Shown: piece by piece, positions 1 through 9,817 of the stretch
Numbering within the stretch: position 1 is the stretch's first letter
Layout: every line of letters starts with the position of its first letter
Assembly: GCA_028277795.1 (NCBI GenBank)
Contig: JANQFP010000036.1
Span: 1-47,554 of the forward strand
Length of the DNA: 47,554 nucleotides
Source: Rhodospirillales bacterium
GTDB taxonomy: Bacteria; Pseudomonadota; Alphaproteobacteria; Rhodospirillales; JANQFP01
Reading direction: 5' to 3'
Translations under genes and position numbers: made by a program
Notes under the pieces: generated by a model
What the model was told of the DNA's origin: nothing
Seen by the model: only the letters and a program-made list of their open reading frames with translations
Database searches by the model: none

Positions 1-1
1 C

Positions 2-1366
<1,365 letters not shown>

Positions 1367-1395
1367 GAGGACCGCGGGGCGCGGAAGGCGGAACC

Positions 1396-1992
1396 ATGAG
1401 CAGGCGCGGCCGCAGGAACGGCGTCACCGGTGTCGTGCTGTTCGCCATCGTCGGCGGCATGGTCGGCATGGCCTATGCCGCCGTGCCGCTGTACAAGCTG
1501 TTCTGCCAGGTCACCGGCTACGGCGGCACGCCGGCCGTCGGCATGGCGCCGAAGGCGGCGGCGGGCGACGAGACGCGTCAGATCACCGTGCGCTTCGACT
1601 CCAACGTCAACCCGGCCCTGCCGTGGCGGTTCAAGCCGGCCCAGCGCCAGATGACGGTGCGCCTCGGCGATACCGTGCTGGCCTACTACGTGGCCCGCAA
1701 CCTGAGCGACGCGCCGGCCGTCGGCACGGCCACCTTCAACGTGACGCCCCACAAGGCGGGCCCCTACTTCAGCAAGGTGGACTGCTTCTGCTTCACCGAG
1801 CAACGGCTCGAGCCGGGCCAGGAGATGGACATGGCCGTGTCCTTCTACGTGGACCCGGAGATCTACGACGACCCCAACACCCGCGACGTCCGCACCATCA
1901 CGCTCTCGTACACCTTCTTCCGCAGCGGTGACGACGACGAGGCGGGGCAATCGCGGTCCGCGGCGCGGTCCGGCGACCGCGGCGAGAGCTGA
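1396..1992 (+). CDS. ctaG: Cytochrome c oxidase assembly protein CtaG/Cox11
   Basis: The 198-residue protein is a copper chaperone that delivers copper to the CuB site of subunit I. It has one N-terminal membrane anchor (about residues 12-32, GVVLFAIVGGMVGMAYAAVPLY) followed by a periplasmic beta-sandwich domain. The Cox11 copper motif is present as KVDCFCFTEQ. Length and architecture are normal for the family. The ATG at 1396 is chosen because the protein then begins with a short basic segment and the anchor; the same frame stays open far upstream, but that part only shadows ctaD. It begins 29 bases after ctaD stops, so the two are probably co-transcribed. The C-terminus ends in a short charged tail (DDDEAGQSRS...). 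Confidence 0.95.
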   Translation: MSRRGRRNGVTGVVLFAIVGGMVGMAYAAVPLYKLFCQVTGYGGTPAVGMAPKAAAGDETRQITVRFDSNVNPALPWRFKPAQRQMTVRLGDTVLAYYVARNLSDAPAVGTATFNVTPHKAGPYFSKVDCFCFTEQRLEPGQEMDMAVSFYVDPEIYDDPNTRDVRTITLSYTFFRSGDDDEAGQSRSAARSGDRGES

Positions 1993-2031
1993 CCCAAGCA
2001 ACGACCGAATCGGTTCGACGGAGGACCCTCA

Positions 2032-2844
2032 ATGGCCAGCGAAACCAAGTCACATCCGTACCACATGGTGGAGCCGAGCCCGTGGCCGGCGGTGGGAACG
2101 GTGGCCGCCCTGACCATGGCCATCGGCGGCATCTGGTACATGAAGGACGAGGTGCCCTGGCTGTTCCTGGCCGGCCTCGTCCTGCTGCTCATCACCTTCT
2201 GGGGCTGGTGGCGCGACGTGGTGCGCGAGGCCGAGGTGGAGAAGCAGCACACCAAGGTGGTGCGCCACGGCCTCAGGATGGGCATGGTCCTGTTCATCGC
2301 CTCGGAGGTGATGTTCTTCTTCGGCTTCTTCTGGGCCTACTTCGACGCCAGCGTGCCGTTCCTCAGCAAGACCGCCCACGAGGTGTGGCCGCCGGAAGGC
2401 ATCGAGCCCCTGAACACCTGGGGCCTGCCGTTCATCAACACGATGATCCTCCTGACCTCGGGCCTGACGGTCACGGTGGCCCACCACGCCATCCGCAACG
2501 ACGAGCGCAACAAGACCTTCTTCTGGCTTCTGCTGACCATCGTGCTGGGCGTGATCTTCCTGGGCACCCAGGCCTACGAGTACGGCGTGGCGGCCTTCGC
2601 CTTCACCGACGGCATCTATCCGTCGACCTTCTTCCTGGCCACCGGCTTCCACGGCTTCCACGTGTTCGTCGGCGCCTGCTTCCTCGCCGTGTGCCTGTTC
2701 CGGGTCAAGGCCGGCCATTTCACGGGCCAGCACCACGTGGGCTTCGAGGCCGCCGCCTGGTACTGGCACTTCGTCGACGTGGTGTGGCTGTTCCTGTTCA
2801 CCTTCGTCTACTGGTGGGGCAGTCACGGATACCAGTGGTCATAA
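2032..2844 (+). CDS. ctaE: Cytochrome c oxidase subunit III
   Basis: This 270-residue integral membrane protein is subunit III of the aa3 oxidase, which stabilises the catalytic core and its proton uptake. About seven hydrophobic segments are visible, together with typical subunit III stretches such as SEVMFFFGFFWAYFDAS, the glutamate-containing helix GTQAYEYG, and the C-terminal WYWHFVDVVWLFLF and VYWWG. The ATG at 2032 follows a GGAGG-like site (acggaggaccctca). The length matches the family. It lies 39 bases after ctaG and is followed directly by a DUF983 gene. Confidence 0.97.
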   Translation: MASETKSHPYHMVEPSPWPAVGTVAALTMAIGGIWYMKDEVPWLFLAGLVLLLITFWGWWRDVVREAEVEKQHTKVVRHGLRMGMVLFIASEVMFFFGFFWAYFDASVPFLSKTAHEVWPPEGIEPLNTWGLPFINTMILLTSGLTVTVAHHAIRNDERNKTFFWLLLTIVLGVIFLGTQAYEYGVAAFAFTDGIYPSTFFLATGFHGFHVFVGACFLAVCLFRVKAGHFTGQHHVGFEAAAWYWHFVDVVWLFLFTFVYWWGSHGYQWS

Positions 2845-2896
2845 GGGCGGTGCGTCGGACCCGCCCGACGCCACCGGAGCATCCACGGCCACGGTC

Positions 2897-3247
2897 TTGT
2901 GGTCGGGGCTGCGCGGGCGCTGCCCCCGCTGCGGACGCGGCAAGCTGTTCGACGGCTTTCTCCAGGTGACCGACCGCTGCGCGGCCTGCGACCTGCGGTT
3001 CGTCGGCCACGACGCGGGCGACGGGCCGGCTGTCGCCGCCACCTTCATCCTCGGTTTCGCCATCGTCGGGGCGGCTCTGCTGTTGGAGATCGCGGTGGCC
3101 CCGCCCCTGTGGGTGCACGCGGCCCTGTGGCTGCCGGCCACCGTGATCGGAACCGTTGCGGTCCTGCGGCCGCTCAAAGGTGCTACAGTAGCCCTGCAGC
3201 ACAAGTTCCGTTCGGTGGAGGAACCGGAGCGGCCGGGCGGCCAGTGA
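2897..3247 (+). CDS. DUF983 family protein
   Basis: This small protein (about 116 residues) has an N-terminal CPRCGRGKLFDGFL segment and a second Cys pair (CAACDLRF). That forms a probable zinc-ribbon-like four-cysteine site, and two hydrophobic helices follow (AATFILGFAIVGAALLLEIA; HAALWLPATVIGTVAVL). It matches DUF983, a family often encoded beside ctaE in alphaproteobacteria and presumed to relate to oxidase biogenesis; the biochemical role is not established. The start is uncertain. No ATG or GTG occurs in frame before LWSGLRGRC, so TTG at 2897 is used, but homologues usually have 10-15 residues ahead of this point. The frame is open back into the end of ctaE, so a non-canonical upstream start is possible. 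Confidence 0.75.
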   Translation: MWSGLRGRCPRCGRGKLFDGFLQVTDRCAACDLRFVGHDAGDGPAVAATFILGFAIVGAALLLEIAVAPPLWVHAALWLPATVIGTVAVLRPLKGATVALQHKFRSVEEPERPGGQ

Positions 3248-3272
3248 AGCCGCCGAGGGGAGGACAGGTCCG

Positions 3273-4079
3273 ATGAACACCCAGGGAACCAGCGCGACGA
3301 CCCCTGCCGCCGAAGAGCGCTACCGTCTGCCGGTGACCATCCGCAAGGTCGGCGTCGACCAGACGGGCGCGTGGCTGGCCGCCGGCTGGCGCGACTTCCT
3401 GCGCGCGCCCGCGGTCAGCCTCATCTACGGCATCCCCTTCGTCGTCTTCAGCTACGCCATCACCATCGGCCTGGTGGATTTCGGCCTCGGCTCCCTGGTC
3501 CTGCCGCTGGCCGGCGGGTTCTTCCTCGTGGCGCCGGTCCTGGTGGTCGGGCTCTACGACGTCAGCCGGCGCCTGGAGACGGGCGACACGGTCACCTTCG
3601 GATCGGTGTGTTTCGTCTGCCTGCGCAATGCCGGGCAGGTGGCGGCCATGGGGGTGGTGCTGCTGCTCATCCACTTCGTGTGGATCCTCATCGCCATCGT
3701 GCTGTTCGCGCTGTTCTTCGGCGACAAGCCGCCGCCGCTGGAGACCTTCGTCATGGAGGTCCTGTTCTCGCTGAAGGGGGCCCCGTTCCTGCTGCTGGGG
3801 ACGGTGTCGGGAGCCGCCCTGGCGGCGCTCAGCTTCACGGTCACGGCGGTGTCGATCCCGATGCTGCTGGACCGGGACCTGGACGTGGTCACCGCCATCG
3901 GCGCCAGCATCCTCACGGTGCGCGCCAACATGCAGGCGATGTTCGGCTGGGCGGCCATGATCGCCTTGATCACCGCCTGCGGCATGGCAGCCTTCTACGT
4001 GGGCCTCGCCGTGGCCCTGCCGGTGCTCGGCTACGCCACCTGGCACGCCTACCGGGACATGATCGAGCCGGCGAGCTGA
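3273..4079 (+). CDS. DUF2189 family integral membrane protein
   Basis: The 268-residue protein has a short soluble N-terminus and about six hydrophobic segments, including SLIYGIPFVVFSYAITIGL, GFFLVAPVLVVGLYDVSRR, an LLLIHFVWILIAIVLFALFF stretch and a C-terminal WAAMIALITACGMAAFYVGL. The pattern, especially APVLVVGLYDVSRRLE near the second and third helices, fits DUF2189. This bacterial membrane family has no assigned function and is often found near cytochrome c oxidase genes. An AGGA site (ggggaggacaggtccg) precedes the ATG. It is the last plus-strand gene of the oxidase block and converges with the CYTH-CHAD gene, with a palindromic repeat between them. Confidence 0.85.
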   Translation: MNTQGTSATTPAAEERYRLPVTIRKVGVDQTGAWLAAGWRDFLRAPAVSLIYGIPFVVFSYAITIGLVDFGLGSLVLPLAGGFFLVAPVLVVGLYDVSRRLETGDTVTFGSVCFVCLRNAGQVAAMGVVLLLIHFVWILIAIVLFALFFGDKPPPLETFVMEVLFSLKGAPFLLLGTVSGAALAALSFTVTAVSIPMLLDRDLDVVTAIGASILTVRANMQAMFGWAAMIALITACGMAAFYVGLAVALPVLGYATWHAYRDMIEPAS

Positions 4080-4101
4080 GTCGGGATAGACCCGTCGGAC
4101 G

Positions 4102-4221
4102 ATTGAAGCGCTGAGGTCGCCGAGGGGCCGCAGAGGACGCGGAGGAGGATGTCCCGCGCCGCTTCGCGGCGCATTCCCTTCTTCCTCAGCGTCCCCTGCG
4201 TCCTCCTTGCGACCGCGTTGA
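4102..4221. repeat. Palindromic intergenic repeat, copy A
   Basis: A 120-base imperfect palindrome of short purine-rich 'ngaggacgc' modules is centred on a perfect hairpin, gcgccgc-ttc-gcggcgc, at 4156-4172. Its reverse complement aligns over nearly its whole length with the element at 13072-13193. Both copies lie between convergent genes, here the DUF2189 gene and the CYTH-CHAD gene. It probably folds into a long stem in either transcript. No coding function is evident. Confidence 0.85.
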
Positions 4222-4275
4222 CTTCTTCCTCGATGCGGGGCTTCGGCCCGCCGGCGGTGCCGACGAACGCCGGGG

Positions 4276-5862
4276 TCAGGCCGTCCAGAAGGCGGGGGTG
4301 GCGGCGAAGCGCTTCCACGCCTTGAGCAGGTCGTTGGCGTGCTCCTCGGCGGCATTGGCGTGCCAGCCGATGACCAGGCCCGCCGCGAAATGCAGGTCGG
4401 CCACCTCGTTGGAGCGCGCCGTCCGCACCAGGTCGGTCAGGTAGTCGCCGGCCACCACGATGTCGTTGAGCAGGCCCAGCCCGTCCTGCAGGTCCGACAG
4501 CCGAGACGCGAATGGGCGCGCCTGCCCCCCGGGATAGAGCGAGCCCAGGAACTCGGCGGCATAGCGGAGCTTCTTCACCTCGATGCGCAGGATGTGGCGC
4601 TCCGTGGACGACAGGCGCTTGAAGTGCCGGCCGTCCTTGAGCACCCGGCGGTGGCGCTTGCTGAGCACCCGCCGGGCCAAGGCGGTGGCCGGGTCGTCGA
4701 ACGCGAGTCCGTCGTCACCCGGCGGCGCGTCGCCGCGGCGCCATTCCCGCCCCTCGACCCAGGCACCCAGGTCCAGCAGCAGGTCCGTGTAACGTCGCGA
4801 CAGGATGGCCTTGTGGGCCCGTTCGTAGCCCTGGCCTTGCCGCTCGATGGCGCGCTCGCGCAACCGCATGAGGCCCGAGTCGTCGGGCCGCCACTGCATC
4901 AGGGGGGCCAGGGTCTCGGCCAGGAACACGTCCGAATCGCGGGCCGGGCCCATCTCGCCTCCCAGCCATTTGATCTCGCCGGCCAGGCGGCCGTGCTGGT
5001 CGGCCGGCAGCATCTTCTTGTAGATGGACAGCACCGCCCGCAGGCGCCGGGTCGCCACCCGCATCTGATGGATGCCCTCGATGTCGCTGGCCGCCAAGGC
5101 GCAGGCCTCGTTGGCCCGCAGGTGGGCGACCGTGTTGGACACCATCTCCGACAACGCGTGCTCGACCGTCGCGTCCGCGCCGAGGACCAGCGGTTCGGCC
5201 TTGCTCCAGCCGTAGCGGCCACCCTCGGCCAGGGCATACCCGTGGTCGGCCTTGGCACCGGCCGACAGCCGCGCCGGCACCTCGGCCACCAGCCGCCGGG
5301 CCAGGGCGAACACGTGGCGAGGCTCGCCCGTCACCAGCTCCAGCTCGACCTCGCTGACCGGCTGCGAGGTGCCGTCCGCGGCGATCTCGCCAACGTCCAG
5401 GTCGACGGCGACCTGGTCGCCCTCGGTGGAGGCCACCAGGCGGTGGGTCCGCTTGACCCGTGTCTGGAATACCGGCTCCAACTCGTCCGGGCTGCCGACG
5501 GGCAGCAAACCGTTGCCCTGGCCGTCCTTCAGGATTCGCGGGTCCGGCCGCCCCTCGGGGACGTCGGCCTCCCATTCCCGGCGGGCGAAGGCGGCATCGG
5601 CCCCCTCCCCGCGCGCCTTGACGCATTGGATGTAGCGGTCGCCCTCGCGGCGCACCCTCAGCGCCAGTCCGCTCTTGCGCAGCTTGTGGTCGCGGGTGTC
5701 GAAATAGGTGCTGTCCAAACGGCGAATGCGCGGCCGGCTCTTCTGCGCGGCGCCCAGCCACCGCGCCTTGAGCAACCGCGGCATGTGCTCCGGCGAGACG
5801 ACGAACTTGAGCTCGAATTCCCTATGGGGCGCGTGCGATGCGCCATCCGTTTGTGAAGACAT
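4276..5862 (-). CDS. CYTH and CHAD domain-containing protein
   Basis: This protein of about 528 residues joins two domains. The N-terminal CYTH (triphosphate tunnel metalloenzyme) domain spans about residues 15-215 and begins with REFELKF, the acidic ExExK-type signature. The C-terminal CHAD helical domain spans about 230-520 and has the histidine/arginine-rich helices HQMRVATRRLRAVLSIYKK and LRIEVKKLRYAAEFLGSLY. CYTH enzymes hydrolyse triphosphates or polyphosphate, and CHAD domains bind polyphosphate, so a polyphosphate-linked role is likely; this is family knowledge, not shown here. The ATG at 5862 is preferred over the GTG at 5916, which adds an 18-residue Ser/Pro-rich extension. The gene is transcribed divergently from the GAF-phosphatase gene, with 203 bases between them. 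Confidence 0.92.
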   Translation of the reverse strand: MSSQTDGASHAPHREFELKFVVSPEHMPRLLKARWLGAAQKSRPRIRRLDSTYFDTRDHKLRKSGLALRVRREGDRYIQCVKARGEGADAAFARREWEADVPEGRPDPRILKDGQGNGLLPVGSPDELEPVFQTRVKRTHRLVASTEGDQVAVDLDVGEIAADGTSQPVSEVELELVTGEPRHVFALARRLVAEVPARLSAGAKADHGYALAEGGRYGWSKAEPLVLGADATVEHALSEMVSNTVAHLRANEACALAASDIEGIHQMRVATRRLRAVLSIYKKMLPADQHGRLAGEIKWLGGEMGPARDSDVFLAETLAPLMQWRPDDSGLMRLRERAIERQGQGYERAHKAILSRRYTDLLLDLGAWVEGREWRRGDAPPGDDGLAFDDPATALARRVLSKRHRRVLKDGRHFKRLSSTERHILRIEVKKLRYAAEFLGSLYPGGQARPFASRLSDLQDGLGLLNDIVVAGDYLTDLVRTARSNEVADLHFAAGLVIGWHANAAEEHANDLLKAWKRFAATPAFWTA

Positions 5863-6065
5863 GGGCTCCGATGGCGACTGCGGCGACGGGGTCGATGGCG
5901 ATGTCCGGAAGAACACAGGGGCGTCTTAGACCACCCCCGTTACTTGTGCATCATATCCTTGGCCATTTTCGGTGGCCATGGGGGAACATTCCTTTCTGCC
6001 CGGCCGCCAGCCGGTCTCAGGGTCTCAGGTTTGCCCAATTTCCTACTTGCGGTCATAGTGAGTCC

Positions 6066-7811
6066 ATGACCAGCGAGGACACCGCGCCGCCCCCGGCACC
6101 GGAGGGCGGGGAGTTGATCGCCGATCATCTGGAGCTGCTCGCCGAGATGGGGCGGGACTTCGCCGCCTCGCTCGATATCGACGACACGGTGCGCCGGGCC
6201 CTGGCCCGCATCACCCGCTACGTGGACGCGGAAGGCGGCGCCGTGTTCCTGCTCGACGACGACGGCACCCAGCTCAGGTGCACGGCCTGCGTGGGCGCCA
6301 CCGACATCACCGGCCTGGTGCTCGGCGCCGACCAGGGCATCGTCGGGCGCAGCGTCCAGAACAACACCGGCGAGATCGTCCGCGACGTGTCCAAGGACCC
6401 GGCCTTCTACAGCAAGGTCGACAAGCAGACCGGGTTCACCACCCGCTCCATCCTGTGCGCCCCCATGAGCGTCCAGGACCAGCGGCTGGGCGCCATCGAG
6501 CTGGTCAACAAGCGGGACCCGGGGGCGCTGTTCGACGAAACCGACCTGCGCGTGCTCGAGGTGTTGAGCACTTCGGCGGCCTTGGCCCTGCTCAACGCCC
6601 GCATGGCCGAGGCCCTGGTCGAGCAGGAGCGGGTGCGCCGCGAGATCGAGCTGGCCGCCGAGATCCAGCGCAGCCTGCTGCCGGCCCCCCGGCCGCTGCC
6701 CTTCCCGGTCCACGGCCTCAACGTCCCGGCGCGGCTGGTGTCGGGGGACTTCTACGATTTCTTCCCGCTGTCCGACGGCCGCATCGCGTTCAACCTGGGC
6801 GACGTGTCGGGCAAGGGCATGAACGCCGCCCTGCTCATGGCCAAGACCGCGAGCCTCTACCGGTGCCTGGGCAAGTCGGTGGGCGAGCCGGGCCGTCTGC
6901 TGGCCATCATCAACGACGAGATCTGCGAGACCGCGACCCGCGGCATGTTCGTCACCATGGTCGGCGGCGTCTACGATCCGGCCACCGGCACCGTGCGCCT
7001 GGCCAACGCCGGACACGAGCCGCCCCTGGTCCACGCCGCGGCGGGCGGGTTCACGGCGTTGGCAGCCGAGGCGCCGCCGCTCGGCATCGTGCCGGCCGCC
7101 GGCGGCGAGGGCCTGCCGGAGACCGAGCTGCGCCTGGACGGCGGCACCCTCTACGTGTTCACCGACGGCGTCACCGAAGGCCTGCGCGCCGACGGCGACA
7201 GGCTCGCCGTCGACGGCTTCAAGGACCATATCCGGGCCCACGCCGGACAGCCCACGGACGAGCGTCTGCAGGGTGTGGTCGCCCCTCTGAACCCGGGCGC
7301 CGGCACCCTGCACGACGACATCACGGTGCTTGCCGTGGACGATTCGGGCCCGGCCAAAGAGCGGGCGCCGGCGGCGCCGGCGGCGGCGGCCGAGGAGCGC
7401 AGCGAACGGCTGCTCGACATCCGCGTCCCCGCCCGCGCCGACCGCCTCAAGATGATCCGCGCCGCCGTGTCCCAGGCCGCCCTGCAGTGCGGATGCAGCG
7501 ACGCGGTGGCGCGCGATCTGGTCATCGCCGTGGACGAAGCGTGCCAGAACGTCATCCGCCATGCCTACGGCGGCGAGTCCGATTCCGAGATGGTTCTTGA
7601 AATCCGTCGCGCGGAGGGGAAAATCGAATTGCTTTTGAGGGATTTCGCGGAAACCATCGACACGGCGGCGGTCAGGCCCCGCGACCTCGGGGACCTGCGG
7701 CCCGGCGGTCTGGGCACCCACTTCATCCGCGAAGTCATGGACGAGGTGGATTTCCTGCCCCCGCCGGCGGAGGGCGGGAACCTTCTCAAGATGGCCAAGC
7801 GGATCGGGTGA
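6066..7811 (+). CDS. GAF-SpoIIE phosphatase-HATPase (RsbU/RsbW-type fusion)
   Basis: This 581-residue soluble regulator has three domains: a GAF sensor (about 25-165), a short coiled linker (RVRREIELAAEIQRSLLP), a PP2C/SpoIIE serine phosphatase (about 205-420), and a C-terminal HATPase_c domain of the anti-sigma-factor kinase type (about 435-580). Phosphatase motifs are SGDFYDF, GDVSGKG (near 245), TDGVTEG (near 366) and HDDITV (near 416). The kinase N-box DEACQNVIRHAYGG (near 490) and the glycine box GGLGTHFIREVMDEV are intact. Opposing activities, dephosphorylating and phosphorylating a STAS protein, are therefore predicted in one chain. The obvious partner is encoded 7 bases downstream. 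The ATG at 6066 is used because residues upstream in the frame are not family-like. No sigma factor gene is adjacent. Confidence 0.93.
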   Translation: MTSEDTAPPPAPEGGELIADHLELLAEMGRDFAASLDIDDTVRRALARITRYVDAEGGAVFLLDDDGTQLRCTACVGATDITGLVLGADQGIVGRSVQNNTGEIVRDVSKDPAFYSKVDKQTGFTTRSILCAPMSVQDQRLGAIELVNKRDPGALFDETDLRVLEVLSTSAALALLNARMAEALVEQERVRREIELAAEIQRSLLPAPRPLPFPVHGLNVPARLVSGDFYDFFPLSDGRIAFNLGDVSGKGMNAALLMAKTASLYRCLGKSVGEPGRLLAIINDEICETATRGMFVTMVGGVYDPATGTVRLANAGHEPPLVHAAAGGFTALAAEAPPLGIVPAAGGEGLPETELRLDGGTLYVFTDGVTEGLRADGDRLAVDGFKDHIRAHAGQPTDERLQGVVAPLNPGAGTLHDDITVLAVDDSGPAKERAPAAPAAAAEERSERLLDIRVPARADRLKMIRAAVSQAALQCGCSDAVARDLVIAVDEACQNVIRHAYGGESDSEMVLEIRRAEGKIELLLRDFAETIDTAAVRPRDLGDLRPGGLGTHFIREVMDEVDFLPPPAEGGNLLKMAKRIG

Positions 7812-7818
7812 GGCGGCG

Positions 7819-8151
7819 ATGAAGCACAGCGTCAAGGAGGATTCGGGGTCCCTGGTGGTGGGCTTCGAGGGGGACGTGGACCTGCAGAACTCGCCGCAGG
7901 CCCGCAAGGTGCTGCTGGAGGCGGTGGGCCGCCGCCAGCCAGTCCTAGTCGACTTGTCCAGCGTCTCCTACATCGACAGCTCGGGCATCGCCTGCCTGGT
8001 GGAGTCGCTGCAGGCGGCGCGCAAGGCGGGAACCGCCTTCGCCCTGGTGGCGGTCAGCGACTCGGCGCTGCGGGTCCTCCAGTTGGCCCGCCTGGACACC
8101 GTGTTCACCATCTACGGGAGCCTGGCGGACGGCCTCGCCCAGGCCGGCTGA
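7819..8151 (+). CDS. STAS domain protein (RsbV/MlaB-like)
   Basis: The protein is a single 110-residue STAS domain. Its centre carries YIDSSGIACL, in which the Ser of the DSSG motif is the usual phosphorylation site of anti-sigma-factor antagonists. Two readings are possible. It could be an RsbV-type switch protein acted on by the upstream phosphatase/kinase fusion. It could also be the MlaB-type STAS subunit of the ABC transporter encoded directly downstream, which binds the ATPase MlaF in E. coli. The position between the two (7 bases after the regulator, 12 bases before the permease) supports both. It may couple one to the other. Confidence 0.92.
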   Translation: MKHSVKEDSGSLVVGFEGDVDLQNSPQARKVLLEAVGRRQPVLVDLSSVSYIDSSGIACLVESLQAARKAGTAFALVAVSDSALRVLQLARLDTVFTIYGSLADGLAQAG

Positions 8152-8163
8152 CGGGACCCCGCC

Positions 8164-8979
8164 ATGCCCGCCGTCGACCGACGCCCCCCGTTCCACCGCT
8201 TCGCCGACAAGGTGGGCCGCGCCACCATCGCCGGCATCGAGGAGGTGGGCAGCGGTGGCGTCCTGGTGACGCAGAGCCTGTTCTGGCTGCTGTTCGGGCC
8301 GCAGCGCCGGCAGCCGGTGCGCATGGCCGCGGTGTTCGTGCAGATGATGGAGATCGGCATCTACGCCATCCCCATCATCGGCGTGCTGGCGGCCACCATC
8401 GGCGTCATGCTGGCCATCCAGGGCATCCACGCGCTCAAGATCTTCGGCGCCGAATCGCAGGTGGTGTTCGGTATCGCGCTCTCCATCACCCGCGAGTTCG
8501 CGCCCCTGATCACCGGCATCCTGGTGGCCGGCCGCTCCGGCTCCGCCCTGGCCGCCCGCATCGGCACCATGAAGATCAACCAGGAGATCGACGCCCTGTC
8601 GGTGATGGGCATCGAGCCGGTGCGCTACCTGGTGGCGCCGGCCCTGTTCGCGGCGCTGGTCATGGTGCCGACCCTGACCGTGTTCAGCGACCTGGTGGCC
8701 CTCTACGCGGCCGGCCTCTACGTGGGCTTCGACTTAGGCCTCAGCATGGCGGCGTACGTGGACCAGGTGATCGATGTGCTGTCGGTCGACGACGTCATGC
8801 ACGGCCTCGGCAAGAGCGCCATCTTCGCCGTCCTCATCGCCATCATCGGGGTAGTCAACGGCGCCTCGGTGACGGGCGGGGCCGAAGGGGTCGGCAAGGT
8901 GACCACCCGGGCGGTGGTGCAGTCCATCGCCGCCATCGTCGTCACCGACATGGTGTTCGCCTTCGTGGTGACCCGCTGA
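8164..8979 (+). CDS. mlaE: MlaE-type ABC transporter permease
   Basis: This 271-residue membrane permease belongs to the MlaE/YrbE family of MCE transporters, which move phospholipids or other hydrophobic molecules between inner and outer membranes. Typical family segments are visible: IPIIGVLAATIGVMLAIQG, the REFAPLITGILVAGRSGSALAARIGTM region with the conserved acidic and glycine-rich coupling loop, INQEIDALSVMGIEPVRYLV and a C-terminal VNGASVTGGAEGVGKVTTRAVV stretch. The length is normal. The gene lies in a run with ATPase, MCE and auxiliary lipoprotein genes. Confidence is high for the family and lower for the exact substrate. Confidence 0.94.
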   Translation: MPAVDRRPPFHRFADKVGRATIAGIEEVGSGGVLVTQSLFWLLFGPQRRQPVRMAAVFVQMMEIGIYAIPIIGVLAATIGVMLAIQGIHALKIFGAESQVVFGIALSITREFAPLITGILVAGRSGSALAARIGTMKINQEIDALSVMGIEPVRYLVAPALFAALVMVPTLTVFSDLVALYAAGLYVGFDLGLSMAAYVDQVIDVLSVDDVMHGLGKSAIFAVLIAIIGVVNGASVTGGAEGVGKVTTRAVVQSIAAIVVTDMVFAFVVTR

Positions 8980-8980
8980 C

Positions 8981-9817
8981 ATGGGCGCCGCCGCCGCCAT
9001 CGGCCAACGGGAGCACCCGGTCGAGGTCGTCGACCTGGTCACCCACTACGGACCGCGCATGATCCTCAAGGGCGTGACCATGGACGTGCGCGAGGGCGAG
9101 ATCATGGTGGTCATGGGTGGCAGCGGCTCGGGCAAGAGCACGCTGCTGCGCTACCTCCTGGGCCTGGAGCGGGCCACCTCCGGCACCATCCGGGTGCTGG
9201 GCCAGGACCTAGGCGGCCTCAGCCATCGCGAGATCACCGACCTGCGCAAGAAGATGGGGGTCGCCTTCCAGGGCGGCGCCCTGTTCAGCTCCATGACCGT
9301 GGGCGAGAACATCATGCTGCCGCTGTACGAGCACACCGACCTGGACCGCAGCACCATGGAGATCATGGCCCGCATCAAGCTGGAGGTGGTCGACCTGGCC
9401 GGCTTCGAGCACCTGATGCCGGCCGAGCTGTCGGGCGGCATGATCAAGCGCGCTGCCTTCGCCCGCGCGGTCATCATGGACCCCCGCATCCTGTTCTGCG
9501 ACGAGCCGTCGGCCGGCCTCGACCCGGTGGTGTCGTCGGCCCTCGACGACCTGATCCTGCGGCTGCGCGACGCCATGGGCATGAGCATCGTGGTGGTCAC
9601 CCACGAGCTGGAGAGCGCCTTCAAGATCGCCGACCGGGTCACCGTCCTCGACCACGGCCGCATCCTGTTCATCGGCACCGTCGACGAGCTGCGCGAGCAG
9701 GACAACGCCCGCATCCAGAACCTGCTCAACCGCCGCGCCCAGCCCGAGATCATCGACGGCGACGAGTACCTGCGGCGCCTCACCGGCGAGAACATGGACG
9801 AAGGCACGATCCAGTGA
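8981..9817 (+). CDS. mlaF: MlaF-type ABC transporter ATP-binding protein
   Basis: The 278-residue ATPase powers the MCE transporter from the cytoplasmic face. The Walker A motif is GGSGSGKST, the signature is LSGGM (ELSGGMIKRAAFARA), the Walker B is ILFCDEPSAGLDP and the switch histidine is in VVVTHELES. A signature of LSGGM rather than LSGGQ is usual in the MlaF group. The ATG begins 1 base after the mlaE stop. The 3' end overlaps the MCE gene by four bases (GTGA), pointing to translational coupling. Confidence 0.95.
   Translation: MGAAAAIGQREHPVEVVDLVTHYGPRMILKGVTMDVREGEIMVVMGGSGSGKSTLLRYLLGLERATSGTIRVLGQDLGGLSHREITDLRKKMGVAFQGGALFSSMTVGENIMLPLYEHTDLDRSTMEIMARIKLEVVDLAGFEHLMPAELSGGMIKRAAFARAVIMDPRILFCDEPSAGLDPVVSSALDDLILRLRDAMGMSIVVVTHELESAFKIADRVTVLDHGRILFIGTVDELREQDNARIQNLLNRRAQPEIIDGDEYLRRLTGENMDEGTIQ

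Noticed and set aside
4339..5856. 505-codon open frame opposite the CYTH-CHAD gene
   Set aside because: Antisense shadow with no family motifs; the minus-strand frame has intact CYTH and CHAD signatures.
5940..7907. 655-codon minus-strand frame opposite the GAF-phosphatase gene
   Set aside because: Shadow of the plus-strand gene, which contains GAF, PP2C and HATPase motifs.
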